Assembly (NCBI RefSeq): GCF_003054965.1 | Contig: NZ_MIES01000038.1 | Span: forward strand, 1 to 64,000 | DNA length: 64,000 bases | Direction: 5' to 3' | Source of the DNA: Saccharospirillum sp. MSK14-1 | GTDB lineage: Bacteria > Pseudomonadota > Gammaproteobacteria > Pseudomonadales > Natronospirillaceae | Shown: positions 19,018-28,005 of the stretch, in pieces | Position numbering within the stretch: the stretch's first letter is position 1 | Layout: every line of letters begins with the position of its first letter | Program-made: the position numbers and the translations under genes | The notes under the pieces: model-generated | What the model was told of the DNA's origin: nothing | Database searches by the model: none | What the model saw: only the letters and a program-made list of their open reading frames with translations

Positions 19018-20628
19018 TTAGCTGTGCTCCTGATAATGAAAATCCGCAAAGTCGGCGACACGCGCCGTGCCGGCCAAATCCTGAGCGGCCATTCCGACGA
19101 AGGCGCCGGTAAAGTTATTGCCGGCCCCGGTACCTGCTTCATCGCTGAGCCAGGAATGCTCAAGTTTAAAAGGCAGCAGCTGCCATTCATCGCCGGCCAC
19201 GGCATAGGAGAAATACAGGTGCTCGTCATGCACCTCGGCGCGAAGCGCAACTGGCCCCGACGGCAAAGCAATGGGCGAATCACAAAGCGGATACAGTGCA
19301 TGGCCATTGCTGTCACCCTGACAGCTCATCACCGCCAAACAACGACCCAGCTGCTCGTCGAAACTTACATATAAATAGTGATATTTGCGCGAGTTGTAGT
19401 AGCACACCAAACCCGCCATTTGCTGAAAATGCTCCGGCTCAAATTCGAGCGTGGTGGTTGCGGTGAAGCGATGGGCCTGTTGTCTGCGCGCCACCAGCGC
19501 CGAGCGAAACAAACTGCCCAGCGACTCGCGACCAAAAAGACGCAGATAACCCGGGCGCTGCGTCAGGCTGAACAACTGGTCGGGGTATGGCGTACGCAAC
19601 CATTGAAAGGCCATGGGCAATTCTGCACTGGAAAAATCGTTGTATTCATCTCGCGGTTGCGGAGCCTGTTTCACGTTCACACCCTTGGGTGGAACAACCG
19701 CCACTCTGGGTGTCGGGTCATCGTCCAGCGGCCAGGGCCAGCCATCGTCACGCCATTCCAGACGCTGAATAGCGGTCTCCCGCCCTAAAGGACTGCGACC
19801 ACGATTGCGTAACGGCCGGCTGCACAGATGTACTAAAAAGGTCTCGCCTGCCGGTGTTTCTACCCAGTCGCCATGACCGGCGCGTTGCAAGTGCGCCTCT
19901 GAGTTCGTGCGCGCGGTGGTGATGTGCGTCAGCGGATGCAGCTCATAAGGGCCATCGATATTGCGCGACCGCGCCAGCGTGCAGGCATGATCGTATTCGG
20001 TGCCCCCTTCGGCGGTGAGCAAATAATAATACCCATCGCGTTTATACAGATGCGGCCCCTCTTCCATGCCCAGCTTGCTGCCATGAAAAATTGTGCGCAC
20101 CGGACCAAAGGGCCGCAGCGTCTCAGTGTCTAATTGCTGCAACACGATGCCACCGAACGACGGCTTGTCCGGCCGGTAATCCCACAGCATATTGACGAAC
20201 CATTTGCGGCCGTCATCGTCGTGAAACAGCGACGGATCAAAGCCGCTGGAATTCACATAAACCGGGGCACTCCAATCACCATCGATGGTGGCACACGTCG
20301 TAATGTAATTGTGCGCATCTTTGGCGTCGCCGCTGTGGCGTTTTACGTCGGTATAAACCAGATAAAACACACCCTCGCTGTACGTCAGGCACGGTGCCCA
20401 AACGCCACAGGAATCCGGATTGCCGCGCATATCGAGCAGCTCCGGCCTGTTCAGTGGGCGCGCTACCAAGGTCCAATTCACCAGGTCAGTTGAATGGTGA
20501 ATCTGCACCCCGGGATACCATTCAAAGGTGGACGTGGCGATGTAATAATCCGACCCCACCCGGCAAATGGACGGATCCGGATTAAAGCCTGGCAGAATCG
20601 GATTTTGGATATGAATATCAGTACTCAT
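19018..20628 (-). CDS. Glycoside hydrolase family 43 beta-xylosidase / arabinofuranosidase, cytoplasmic
   Basis: 536 residues from the ATG at 20628 (GTGGGG upstream); an upstream start would add ten residues running into the preceding permease gene. Five-bladed propeller of the GH43_11/12 type: catalytic base Asp in ILPGFNPDPSICRV, second Asp in SSGFDPSLFHDDDG, general acid Glu in GMEEGPHLYKRDGYYYL. The C-terminal ~200 residues (from about 330) match the GH43 beta-sandwich module. No signal peptide, so it acts in the cytoplasm on imported xylo-oligosaccharides. Last gene of the SBP-permease-permease-GH43 operon. Confidence 0.9.
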   Translation of the reverse strand: MSTDIHIQNPILPGFNPDPSICRVGSDYYIATSTFEWYPGVQIHHSTDLVNWTLVARPLNRPELLDMRGNPDSCGVWAPCLTYSEGVFYLVYTDVKRHSGDAKDAHNYITTCATIDGDWSAPVYVNSSGFDPSLFHDDDGRKWFVNMLWDYRPDKPSFGGIVLQQLDTETLRPFGPVRTIFHGSKLGMEEGPHLYKRDGYYYLLTAEGGTEYDHACTLARSRNIDGPYELHPLTHITTARTNSEAHLQRAGHGDWVETPAGETFLVHLCSRPLRNRGRSPLGRETAIQRLEWRDDGWPWPLDDDPTPRVAVVPPKGVNVKQAPQPRDEYNDFSSAELPMAFQWLRTPYPDQLFSLTQRPGYLRLFGRESLGSLFRSALVARRQQAHRFTATTTLEFEPEHFQQMAGLVCYYNSRKYHYLYVSFDEQLGRCLAVMSCQGDSNGHALYPLCDSPIALPSGPVALRAEVHDEHLYFSYAVAGDEWQLLPFKLEHSWLSDEAGTGAGNNFTGAFVGMAAQDLAGTARVADFADFHYQEHS

Positions 20629-20638
20629 CGAAGCCCCA

Positions 20639-21484
20639 CTAACCCTTAACAGCGCCACCGGTTAAACCGGCAACGATGTATTTTTGCGCGAATAAAAAGA
20701 ACACCACCGCTGGCAAAATGGTGATGGTGATGTAGGCCAGAATGCGGTTCCATTCCGCGCCGTATTGACCACGAAATTCCATCAGACCCAACGGCCAGGG
20801 ATAGACCGACGAATCGTTCAGCATGATCAGCGGGAAGATGTAATTATTCCAACTTTGCACCAACACAAACACGCCGACCGTCGCCAGAATCGGTTGCGAC
20901 AGCGGAATCACAATGCGCCAGAAAAAGCGGCCATAACCACAGCCATCGACCAACGCGGCTTCAAATAAATCTTTGGGTAATTGTTCAAAAAAAGTGCGAA
21001 ATAACAGCACACTCATCGCCAGCCCAAACGCCACCTGCGGCAGAATGACACCGGCATACGTATCAAGCAGACCCAGATCCCGGATCTTAATAAATAGTGG
21101 CAGAATGGCGGTGGCGCCGGGAAACATCATGCCCAGAATGACGTAGGAATACAGATAGTGACGGCCGGCGAATTTGATGTGCGAAAAGGTGAACGCCAGC
21201 ATCGATGCCAGTATTAACACCAACGCCACGGTAAAGCCGGTGATCAGAACGGAGTTGCCCAGCATGCGCCAAGTATTCGGACTGATCAGAATATCCCAGT
21301 AAGCACTGGTCTGCCAGACCTCGGGTAAACCGAGCGGATTGGCGCGCAGTTCGCCCTGAGTTTTAAAACCACCAAGCACGGTAATCCAGAACGGCAACAG
21401 CACAAAGGCGGCGGTAATCGCCATCAACCCCCAACGTGCGATGCGCGCTGAATAACCGATTTCGAGTTGAGTATTTTCGGTCAT
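20639..21484 (-). CDS. CUT1-type oligosaccharide ABC transporter permease (MalG-like)
   Basis: 281 residues from ATG 21484 (AGGAGATT upstream), six membrane segments. EAA loop EAALVDGCGYGRFFWRIVIPLS near residues 185-206 (given in parts: EAALVDGCG, RIVIPLSQP). Second permease of a carbohydrate importer; its partner begins 6 nt beyond its start. With the binding protein at 22581 it probably imports xylo-oligosaccharides for the GH43 enzyme. No cognate ATPase gene is present in the cluster. Confidence 0.9.
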   Translation of the reverse strand: MTENTQLEIGYSARIARWGLMAITAAFVLLPFWITVLGGFKTQGELRANPLGLPEVWQTSAYWDILISPNTWRMLGNSVLITGFTVALVLILASMLAFTFSHIKFAGRHYLYSYVILGMMFPGATAILPLFIKIRDLGLLDTYAGVILPQVAFGLAMSVLLFRTFFEQLPKDLFEAALVDGCGYGRFFWRIVIPLSQPILATVGVFVLVQSWNNYIFPLIMLNDSSVYPWPLGLMEFRGQYGAEWNRILAYITITILPAVVFFLFAQKYIVAGLTGGAVKG

Positions 21485-21493
21485 CACAATCTC

Positions 21494-22444
21494 CTAGTCG
21501 CGCTGGCGCATCACAAAGCGCTGATAACTGAAAGCAAATACCGCGCAGGCCAGAAACAGCACCACCGCAACGGCACTGCCAAAACCGACGCGCGTACGCA
21601 CGATGCCGAACTCATATAAATAGGTAACGATGGTGTGCGCCGAGCCACCCGGGCCACCGGATTGCACCAGGGGCATCGCCATCTCGAAAAACTGCAAAGC
21701 ACCAATGACGCTGAAGAAAATGGATAAGCGAATCGCCGGCCAGATCAGCGGCAGTTTGACCTTGATGATGATCTTCCAGGGGCTGGCGCCATCGAGCTTG
21801 GCGGCTTCAATCATGTCGTCGGAAATGCCTTGCAACCCGGCGATGTAGATCATCATGTGGTAACCAAAGTACTTCCAGATCACCACCACTAAAATGGCAT
21901 TGAACGCCCAATCGGAATCCGCCAGCGGATAGAAGGCTTCCATATTGAAGGCGCTGGTAACGGCAGCGACTAAACCGGTTCCGCCGTCGTAGATAAACCG
22001 CCAGATCAAACCGGCGACGACGTCAGCAAGAATAAAAGGCAGAAAAAAGATCAGCCGGAACAGATTATTGACCCGGCTTTTTGATGCCACCGCAAGCGCT
22101 ACAGCCATGGCCAGCGGCAGTTGAATGGCCAGAGAAATCAGTACAATTTTCAGCGTATTCCACACCGCAACATGAAACACATCGTGTTGCAGCATCTGCG
22201 CAAAATTGCGCAAGCCAACCCAGCGTCCGCCTTCGGACAGTTCGGTAAAACCGTTCCACCGGAAGAACGAATAAACGCCGGATTCGCTGATGGGCAAAAT
22301 AACAAAGAGCGTAAATACCGTCAGCGCCGGCGGCAAAAACAACAACAGCGTTGTCAGTCGACCGCCGGAGTTATTGCGATAAAACCAACTGTTCAGTCGT
22401 TGACGCCAGCTGGATGCTTGAGACGGCAAAGTCTGGGTGCTCAT
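21494..22444 (-). CDS. CUT1-type oligosaccharide ABC transporter permease (MalF-like)
   Basis: 316 residues, six membrane segments after a ~30-residue cytoplasmic start. EAA loop EAAKLDGASPWKIIIKVKLP. LFVILPISESGVYSFFRWNG near the first membrane span is typical of the MalF/UgpA class. Ribosome site TTAGGTC. Follows the binding-protein gene after 136 nt that contain an AT-rich element (22505-22520). Confidence 0.9.
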   Translation of the reverse strand: MSTQTLPSQASSWRQRLNSWFYRNNSGGRLTTLLLFLPPALTVFTLFVILPISESGVYSFFRWNGFTELSEGGRWVGLRNFAQMLQHDVFHVAVWNTLKIVLISLAIQLPLAMAVALAVASKSRVNNLFRLIFFLPFILADVVAGLIWRFIYDGGTGLVAAVTSAFNMEAFYPLADSDWAFNAILVVVIWKYFGYHMMIYIAGLQGISDDMIEAAKLDGASPWKIIIKVKLPLIWPAIRLSIFFSVIGALQFFEMAMPLVQSGGPGGSAHTIVTYLYEFGIVRTRVGFGSAVAVVLFLACAVFAFSYQRFVMRQRD

Positions 22445-22580
22445 TACGATGACCTAAGTAACGCGACCGGTCGTTGCCTGCTGAGCTAACCCCCAGACAA
22501 CGCCGGTTATTTTTATTGTTTAGCCATTATGCATTCACAGGCATAACGGCGGTATCAAAGCCGATTGGATTATCGACTGT

Positions 22581-23846
22581 TCAGCGGAAATCCCAGGCTT
22601 CCTGAATGCGTTCAACCGCACCTTCTGGGTCTTCATCACCGGAGGTCAGTTCGGCAGAAATGTCGTTGATCACACCACCGACATCGGCGCCCAGAGCCTG
22701 GTCCCAGAACACCTGATGCCAGGATGAACGCGCGATGTTTTCGGCAATGACCTTCATGTGCGGGTTTTGCACCGCGCTTTCAGCGCCACGCGCGACCGGA
22801 ATGATGATGTCCTGCTCGGCCAGTTTGGCCTGATTTTCCGGCGACAAGAAGAAGGTCAGCCATTCAACCGCGGCATCGGTGCCGTTGCCTTCGGTAAAGG
22901 CCCAGCCATCCACCCCCCCCAGGGTAGCACTGGGGTCGCCATCACCACCGGAAACCGCCGGGAAGCTGAAGTAACCCAGATCATCGTCATTGACGCCCTC
23001 GCCGCTTTCGCTTTCCGAACGCTGCACGCCAATATCCCACTCACCCATCAGATGAATAGCCGCCTGGTGATTGCCAAAGACGTTGGCCGCTTCGTTGTAC
23101 TTGGCGCCCAGATAACCGGGCTGGAACGGATCCAGATCGGCCAGGCGTTGCAACTCTTCACCGGCGCGAACATAGGCGGGGTTATCGAAGCTGGCTTCGT
23201 CGGCGAGAATGTCGTTGAACAAGTCCTGTCCGCCAATGCGCATGGCCAGATAGGTCCAGTAAAAGTGCAGCGGCCAGCGTTCACCACCACCGGCGGCGAT
23301 CGGGGTGATGCCAGCGTCTTTAATGTCCTGAACGACGGCCAGGAAATCATCCCAGGTTTCGATGTCGTCCGCCGAGACACCGGCTTCTTCAAACAGCCGT
23401 TTGTTGTACCAGAAACCGACCTGAGCCAGTCGATACGGCGCGCCATAGAGACGGCCGTCAATTTCAAAGGCCGATAAGGCTCCGGGCGAAATGTTCTCCC
23501 GCAGGCCATCGGCCTGGTCGGTAATGTCCGCCAGCAGACCGGAGGTGGCACGGGTGCGGTAGTTGGCACCGCCAAAACTCCAGTACAGATGCGGTTTAGC
23601 TGACGATTGCAGCAGCGTCGGCAGGCGTTGCTTCATCGCCGAATCGTCCTGGAATTCCAGATTAACCTGAATGTCCGGGTGCTGGGCTTCAAAATCCTGA
23701 CGGATCTCTTCCCAGGCGGCGCGGATTTTTTCGTCTTGTTGGTTGTGCAACACATTAACAACGTCGTCTGCTTGCACACCAACAGCGGCGGCAGTCAGGC
23801 TGAGCGCCGCCAACGAGGCTGGCAGCAGGGTCTTGAGGCGAGTCAT
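22581..23846 (-). CDS. Family 1 extracellular sugar-binding protein of the CUT1 importer
   Basis: 421 residues from ATG 23846, which has AGAGGACC upstream and opens a good signal peptide (LLPASLAALSLTAAAVGVQA, cleavage before DD). The longer reading frame to 23927 lacks a ribosome site and would spoil the signal sequence. Body features of MalE-type proteins: NVLHNQQDEKIRAAWEE, YGAPYRLAQVGFWYNKRLFEEAG, MGEWDIGV, GGVDGWAF. Likely xylo-oligosaccharide binding by context. Divergent from the ROK regulator gene. Confidence 0.88.
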   Translation of the reverse strand: MTRLKTLLPASLAALSLTAAAVGVQADDVVNVLHNQQDEKIRAAWEEIRQDFEAQHPDIQVNLEFQDDSAMKQRLPTLLQSSAKPHLYWSFGGANYRTRATSGLLADITDQADGLRENISPGALSAFEIDGRLYGAPYRLAQVGFWYNKRLFEEAGVSADDIETWDDFLAVVQDIKDAGITPIAAGGGERWPLHFYWTYLAMRIGGQDLFNDILADEASFDNPAYVRAGEELQRLADLDPFQPGYLGAKYNEAANVFGNHQAAIHLMGEWDIGVQRSESESGEGVNDDDLGYFSFPAVSGGDGDPSATLGGVDGWAFTEGNGTDAAVEWLTFFLSPENQAKLAEQDIIIPVARGAESAVQNPHMKVIAENIARSSWHQVFWDQALGADVGGVINDISAELTSGDEDPEGAVERIQEAWDFR

Positions 23847-24055
23847 GGTTGGGTCCTCTTGGTTTTTTGTCTTTGTTTTACCAAGGCAGCGTCTGGCGAC
23901 GCTCCGGGACTTAGCGGTCTTTGCCACTAAATTTACGTCTCAAACTAAATAGACCACAACCGCCTTCGCGATGTCAAAATATTTTCGAGAGTCGACTAAA
24001 AAGTATCGAAACCCTAAACTGGCGGACTTGTCCGAACAGAGTCAGAGCCGGCTGC

Positions 24056-25240
24056 ATGAAGAAGACCGACACCGAACAAATCCGCGCCGCTAACCGCGTC
24101 GACATCATCAACGCCCTGCGCGTTTTCGGCCCTGTGGCCCGCGTCGATATTGGCCGTATTACCAAGCTGAGTCCGGCGACGGTGACCGCGATCACCTCTG
24201 AATTGGCTGGCGAAGGCGTCATTGAAGAAGTGAATGCCCCAACACCCAGCACCGGGCGTGGCCGTCCACGCGTGTTGATCGACCTGAACCCGAATCACGC
24301 CTGTGTGCTGGGTATCAAGCTGTCGATCAATGAAATCCGGCTGATGCTCGGCGACCTAAAAGGCAACATCCTGGCCGAAAGCGTGGTGACTGCGAAAACT
24401 CAGGCCCATGATCAGGCGTCGTTAAATGAGATGCTGGTCAGCCAGGCGCAACGCTTTATGGCCGACTATCCCGAGCAGGCACAACGCCTGGTCAGCCTGG
24501 GCATTGCCATTCAGGGCTTTGTCGACGTCCATGCGGGCGATGTGGTGTGGAGCCCGGCGTTGAACATGCGTCACGTCAACCTGACCCGGGCGCTGGAAGA
24601 AGCGTTTAACTGCCCGGTGGAGCTGGCCAACGACGCCAATTGCATCGCCTACGCCATTCACAAACAACCCGACTACGCCGATTGCCGCGACTTCGCGGTC
24701 ATCATGATCGGCTACGGTGTGGGCGGTGGTTTGATCGTCGGTGGCGAACTCTACAGCGGTCACTTTGGTGCCGCTGCCGAATTCGGTCACACCAAATTCA
24801 GTCACGAAGGCCCGCAATGCGCCTGTGGCAAACGCGGTTGCATCGAAGCGTATGTCGCCGATTACGCGCTCTATCGAGACGCCAGTGCAGTGATGGATCT
24901 GCCCGCCACCGACCGCCGTCACCCATCGGAAAAACAGATGGGCCGACTCACCCAGCTGGCCGTCGACGGTGATGCCGCTGCCAGTCGCTTATTTCATCAG
25001 GCCGGCAAAGCACTGGGGTTTGGCATTGCGAACATCCTGGCGTTACTGAGTCCGCAAAAGGTGGTTGTGACCGGCCCGGGCGTACGCGCGTTTGAACAGA
25101 TGCAGGCGGGTATTGTGGAAGGCATTGATGATTCATTGATTCCGGAACTGATCGGCCGCGCCGACATCGATCCCTACCCCTGGTCACTGGACATGACCGG
25201 CAAAGGCATCATTGCGCTGGCGTTAAAACATTTCCGTTAA
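24056..25240 (+). CDS. xylR: ROK-family transcriptional regulator (XylR-like)
   Basis: 394 residues from ATG 24056. N-terminal winged helix (residues ~8-60: INALRVFGPVARVDIGRITK, SPATVTAITSELAGEGVIEE). The C-terminal ROK domain has the sugar-kinase fold with GYGVGGGLIVGGELYSGHFG, and the zinc motif CACGKRGCIEAY preceded by GHTKFSHEG. The first 45 codons of the longer frame (from 23921) have no family counterpart and were excluded. Lying between xylan-utilisation genes and xylA, it is the likely xylose- or xylobiose-responsive repressor of this block. Confidence 0.88.
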   Translation: MKKTDTEQIRAANRVDIINALRVFGPVARVDIGRITKLSPATVTAITSELAGEGVIEEVNAPTPSTGRGRPRVLIDLNPNHACVLGIKLSINEIRLMLGDLKGNILAESVVTAKTQAHDQASLNEMLVSQAQRFMADYPEQAQRLVSLGIAIQGFVDVHAGDVVWSPALNMRHVNLTRALEEAFNCPVELANDANCIAYAIHKQPDYADCRDFAVIMIGYGVGGGLIVGGELYSGHFGAAAEFGHTKFSHEGPQCACGKRGCIEAYVADYALYRDASAVMDLPATDRRHPSEKQMGRLTQLAVDGDAAASRLFHQAGKALGFGIANILALLSPQKVVVTGPGVRAFEQMQAGIVEGIDDSLIPELIGRADIDPYPWSLDMTGKGIIALALKHFR

Positions 25241-25293
25241 CGGTTGGTTCGCCGGCAACAGGCGCCGACGATCCAACCCGGTGCAGCAAAGAC

Positions 25294-26613
25294 TTACTTA
25301 TAAATCACCCGGTTCACCCGGTTCTCCAGCATTTCCTGCTGGCTCGATACCGGCTCCGGTTTCAGGTTCTGCTCAACGGCGTAATCAGCCACCGCTTCCA
25401 GATCCCATTTGCCGTCAAGAATGTTACGACCCAGATCGCCCTGCCAGCCGGCATAACGTTGCTCGACAAAATCGCTGAGCGTCTTCTGCTCGACCAGTTC
25501 GGCGGCCTTGGTGAACGCCAATGCCAACACGTCCATGGCGCCAACATGCGCGTGAAATAAATCGCTCGGTGCGATGGACGTGCGGCGCAGTTTGGTATCG
25601 AAATTAAAACCGCCGGTGGTAAAACCGCCAGCCTGAATGATGTGGTAGCAAGCGAGCGTCATTTCCTCGACCGAGTTCGGGAACTGATCGGTATCCCAGC
25701 CGTTCTGGTGATCGCCGCGGTTGGCATCCACCGACCCCAGAATACCGAGTGACGCGGCTGTGGCCACTTCATGCTCAAAGGTGTGACCGGCCAGAGTGGC
25801 GTGATTCACCTCGATGTTCACCTTAATTTCTTTTTCCAAACCGTATTTTTGCAGGAAGCCAAAAACGGTGGCCGAATCGTAATCGTACTGATGTTTGGTC
25901 GGTTCTTGCGGTTTCGGCTCGATCAGCAAGGTGCCGCTAAAACCGATCTTGTGTTTGTACTCGACCACCATCTGCATAAAGCGACCGAGCTGTTCCTGCT
26001 CGCGTTTAAGATCGGTATTGAGCAATGTCTCGTACCCTTCACGGCCGCCCCACAGCACATAGTTAGCGCCGCCCAGGCGGTGTGTGGCGGCCATCGCATG
26101 CTGTACCTGTGACGCCGCATAGGCGAAGACTTCCGGGTTGGGGTTCGTTGCAGCGCCGGCCATATACCGTTTGGCCCCGAAATTTTTGGCCGTGCCCCAA
26201 AGCAGTTTCATGCCGGTCTCAGCTTGCTTGGCTTCGGCGCGCTCAATCATCTCGTCGAAATTGCGCCGACTGTCGCGAATGCTGTCGCCTTCCGGAGCAA
26301 TGTCGTAGTCGTGGAACGTCCAATAGGGCGCGCCGACTTTGGTGAAAAATTCAAACGCCACGTCCATTTTCTGATGCGCCAGCGCCATCGGTTCGGCGCC
26401 AGTGTGCCAGGGCCGGTTGAAGGTGCCTTCGCCGAAAACATCGGCGCCATCCCAACAGAAGCTGTGCCAGTAACAGACCGCAAAACGCAGCTGTTCGGCC
26501 AGGGTTTTACCCAGCACCACACGGTCGGCGTCGTAGTGATGGAAGGCCAGAGGGTTGTCGGAATTTGGGCCTTCGTAGCGAACCGGCTCGATCTCGCTGA
26601 AATAGGTCGACAT
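25294..26613 (-). CDS. xylA: Xylose isomerase
   Basis: 439 residues, the usual length of class II enzymes. Starts [20 protein letters not shown]; metal and substrate residues are visible in [12 protein letters not shown] (catalytic His), [17 protein letters not shown] (family signature), [16 protein letters not shown] [17 protein letters not shown] and [20 protein letters not shown]. Converts D-xylose to D-xylulose in the cytoplasm. Convergent with the ROK gene; ribosome site GAGAGGATT. A xylulokinase gene, normally adjacent, is not in the window. Confidence 0.96.
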   Translation of the reverse strand: MSTYFSEIEPVRYEGPNSDNPLAFHHYDADRVVLGKTLAEQLRFAVCYWHSFCWDGADVFGEGTFNRPWHTGAEPMALAHQKMDVAFEFFTKVGAPYWTFHDYDIAPEGDSIRDSRRNFDEMIERAEAKQAETGMKLLWGTAKNFGAKRYMAGAATNPNPEVFAYAASQVQHAMAATHRLGGANYVLWGGREGYETLLNTDLKREQEQLGRFMQMVVEYKHKIGFSGTLLIEPKPQEPTKHQYDYDSATVFGFLQKYGLEKEIKVNIEVNHATLAGHTFEHEVATAASLGILGSVDANRGDHQNGWDTDQFPNSVEEMTLACYHIIQAGGFTTGGFNFDTKLRRTSIAPSDLFHAHVGAMDVLALAFTKAAELVEQKTLSDFVEQRYAGWQGDLGRNILDGKWDLEAVADYAVEQNLKPEPVSSQQEMLENRVNRVIYK

Positions 26614-26652
26614 GGTGAATCCTCTCGTATCGACGGCCCTGATCAGGACCAG

Positions 26653-26683
26653 GTTGTTATTTTTAATTTACCTCTCGAATTTA
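26653..26683. promoter_or_regulatory. AT-rich element upstream of xylA
   Basis: GGTTGTTATTTTTAATTTAC, then CTCTCGAATTTAT. It shares TTATTTTTA and CGAATTTAT with the xylF upstream element at 18814, in the same order and similar spacing. It is 40-70 nt from the xylA start, a suitable place for an operator. Confidence 0.35.
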
Positions 26684-26711
26684 TAATGAGGAAGATTACC
26701 GAACGAGTCAA

Positions 26712-26751
26712 ACAAAAAAGCCAGCTCGGGTAATCACTACCCGGGCTGGCT
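26712..26751 (-). terminator. Strong terminator after the VOC gene
   Basis: Minus-strand stem of 13-14 bp AGCCAGCCCGGGTA / TACCCGAGCTGGCT (one mismatch), loop GTGAT, then seven-base T-rich tail TTTTTTG. It ends the sigma-factor/VOC transcript upstream of the xylA promoter. Confidence 0.85.
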
Positions 26752-26766
26752 CAATCCGGTCGTTCG

Positions 26767-27153
26767 TTAAGACTTCAGCGATCGCGGTAATTCGCCCGAT
26801 TGCCAGAGGCCCAGACCAAAGCCATCCGGGTCCAGAAAGTCGGCACTCCAACCACCGGGCGCTTCAGAAACGGGTGTCACGATGGTGACCCCGGCGTTGG
26901 CCAGTTCGGCGACAATGTCATCAATGCCACCGTCATCCACTTCAAACACGACCGCCGGGCTACTGCCGCGTTCGCCCTCCATTTCGAAGAAGATCAGGTC
27001 CAGGCCGTTACTCAACTGACCCTGCAACCAGAAGGGTTCGGCGCCTTCCATGCGTTGCAGATCCAGTGCCAGGGTTTGGTTGTAGAACGTTTCGGTGCGC
27101 ACAATATCGCTGACGTAATAGACGATGCTGGCGCTTTTGGGTTTAAAGGTCAT
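26767..27153 (-). CDS. VOC-superfamily (glyoxalase/bleomycin-resistance-like) protein
   Basis: 128 residues forming two beta-alpha-beta-beta-beta repeats: SIVYYVSDIVRTETFYNQTL at the start and DFLDPDGFGLGLWQ at the end, the usual closing strand of the fold. Function cannot be set by sequence; members bind metals, drugs or lactoylglutathione. It follows the sigma-factor gene after 29 nt and the pair ends in a strong terminator, so they are probably co-transcribed. Confidence 0.8.
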   Translation of the reverse strand: MTFKPKSASIVYYVSDIVRTETFYNQTLALDLQRMEGAEPFWLQGQLSNGLDLIFFEMEGERGSSPAVVFEVDDGGIDDIVAELANAGVTIVTPVSEAPGGWSADFLDPDGFGLGLWQSGELPRSLKS

Positions 27154-27182
27154 GGTCGTTTCCTTGCAGTGGGTTCATGGCC

Positions 27183-27785
27183 TTATTGCCGCCACACCGG
27201 ATTTTGTGAGCCGCGAATCACAAAAAGATAGCCATCTGGGTCGTGACTGGCCAACGCACCGCCGCGATAGAACAGCTTGGACAGCAACGCCTGCCGAATC
27301 CGACCGTACGCCAGGCCGGGCAGTAACCCCGGCAAATCCGCAGGTGTGCTCATCGCCTCCTGCCGGGCTTGCTGCTTCAGTGAGACGATGCGTTGGCGCA
27401 AGCTGGTATCGGTCAGCCCCAGCAGATACTGAATCTCGCGGCGACTGTGACCCGACAGTGCCAGTAACGCGACCGATTTTAGCGCCGGGCTTAATCGCTT
27501 GAGCCAGACTGCCACCGCGTTTTGATCGGTCGGTGCGACGTCGCAAGCATCGTTCGACCAGAGTGTTTCTCGTTGCTGTCGACGCACCGTGGAACGAGTC
27601 GCCATACGCGCTTTATTGCGCACGGTGCCCACCAGCCATTGGCGTGTCTCGACGGCCTCGAAATCAACACGACCCGCTTCGAATGCGGCCAGATACGCCT
27701 CCTGAACCACATCTTCGACATCGCTGCTATTGGGCAAATGACGACGCGCCAGAGCGCACAGTTGAGAGTATTGGCTGGGACGCAT
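27183..27785 (-). CDS. ECF-like sigma-70 family factor with C-terminal extension
   Basis: 200 residues. Region 2 is recognisable in DVEDVVQEAYLAAFEAGRVD and WLVGTVRNKARMA; region 4 in LSPALKSVALLALSGHSRREIQYLLGLTDTSLRQRI. Region 4 ends near residue 140, and a further ~55 residues (LPGLLPGLAYGRIRQALLSK, ASHDPDGYLFVIRGSQN) form an extension beyond the usual ECF core. No anti-sigma gene is adjacent; the partner is the VOC gene. Extended ECF factors are often controlled through their own C-terminal domain, so autoregulation is possible but inferred. Confidence 0.8.
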   Translation of the reverse strand: MRPSQYSQLCALARRHLPNSSDVEDVVQEAYLAAFEAGRVDFEAVETRQWLVGTVRNKARMATRSTVRRQQRETLWSNDACDVAPTDQNAVAVWLKRLSPALKSVALLALSGHSRREIQYLLGLTDTSLRQRIVSLKQQARQEAMSTPADLPGLLPGLAYGRIRQALLSKLFYRGGALASHDPDGYLFVIRGSQNPVWRQ

Positions 27786-28005
27786 CGTTGAGTTCTCGGC
27801 TCATCTTATCGCGACATCCCGCCAATATTCCGGCGATAGCAGGGTGCTGGTCAATTGTTGAGTGATTGATCGCCAAAATACTGTCCAAAGAAAACCCGGT
27901 CGAGTAATCTTCTCCGACCACTGTCCACTAGAACGACAGGGTTTTCGAACGATACGCAGCTCGCTAATCAAACCCGCGAATACCCGCCCTGTTGTTTGAG
28001 GACGA

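Noticed and set aside
23847..23927. N-terminal extension of the CUT1 binding protein
   Set aside because: It would put 27 mainly basic residues before a clean signal peptide; the internal ATG at 23846 has a proper ribosome site.
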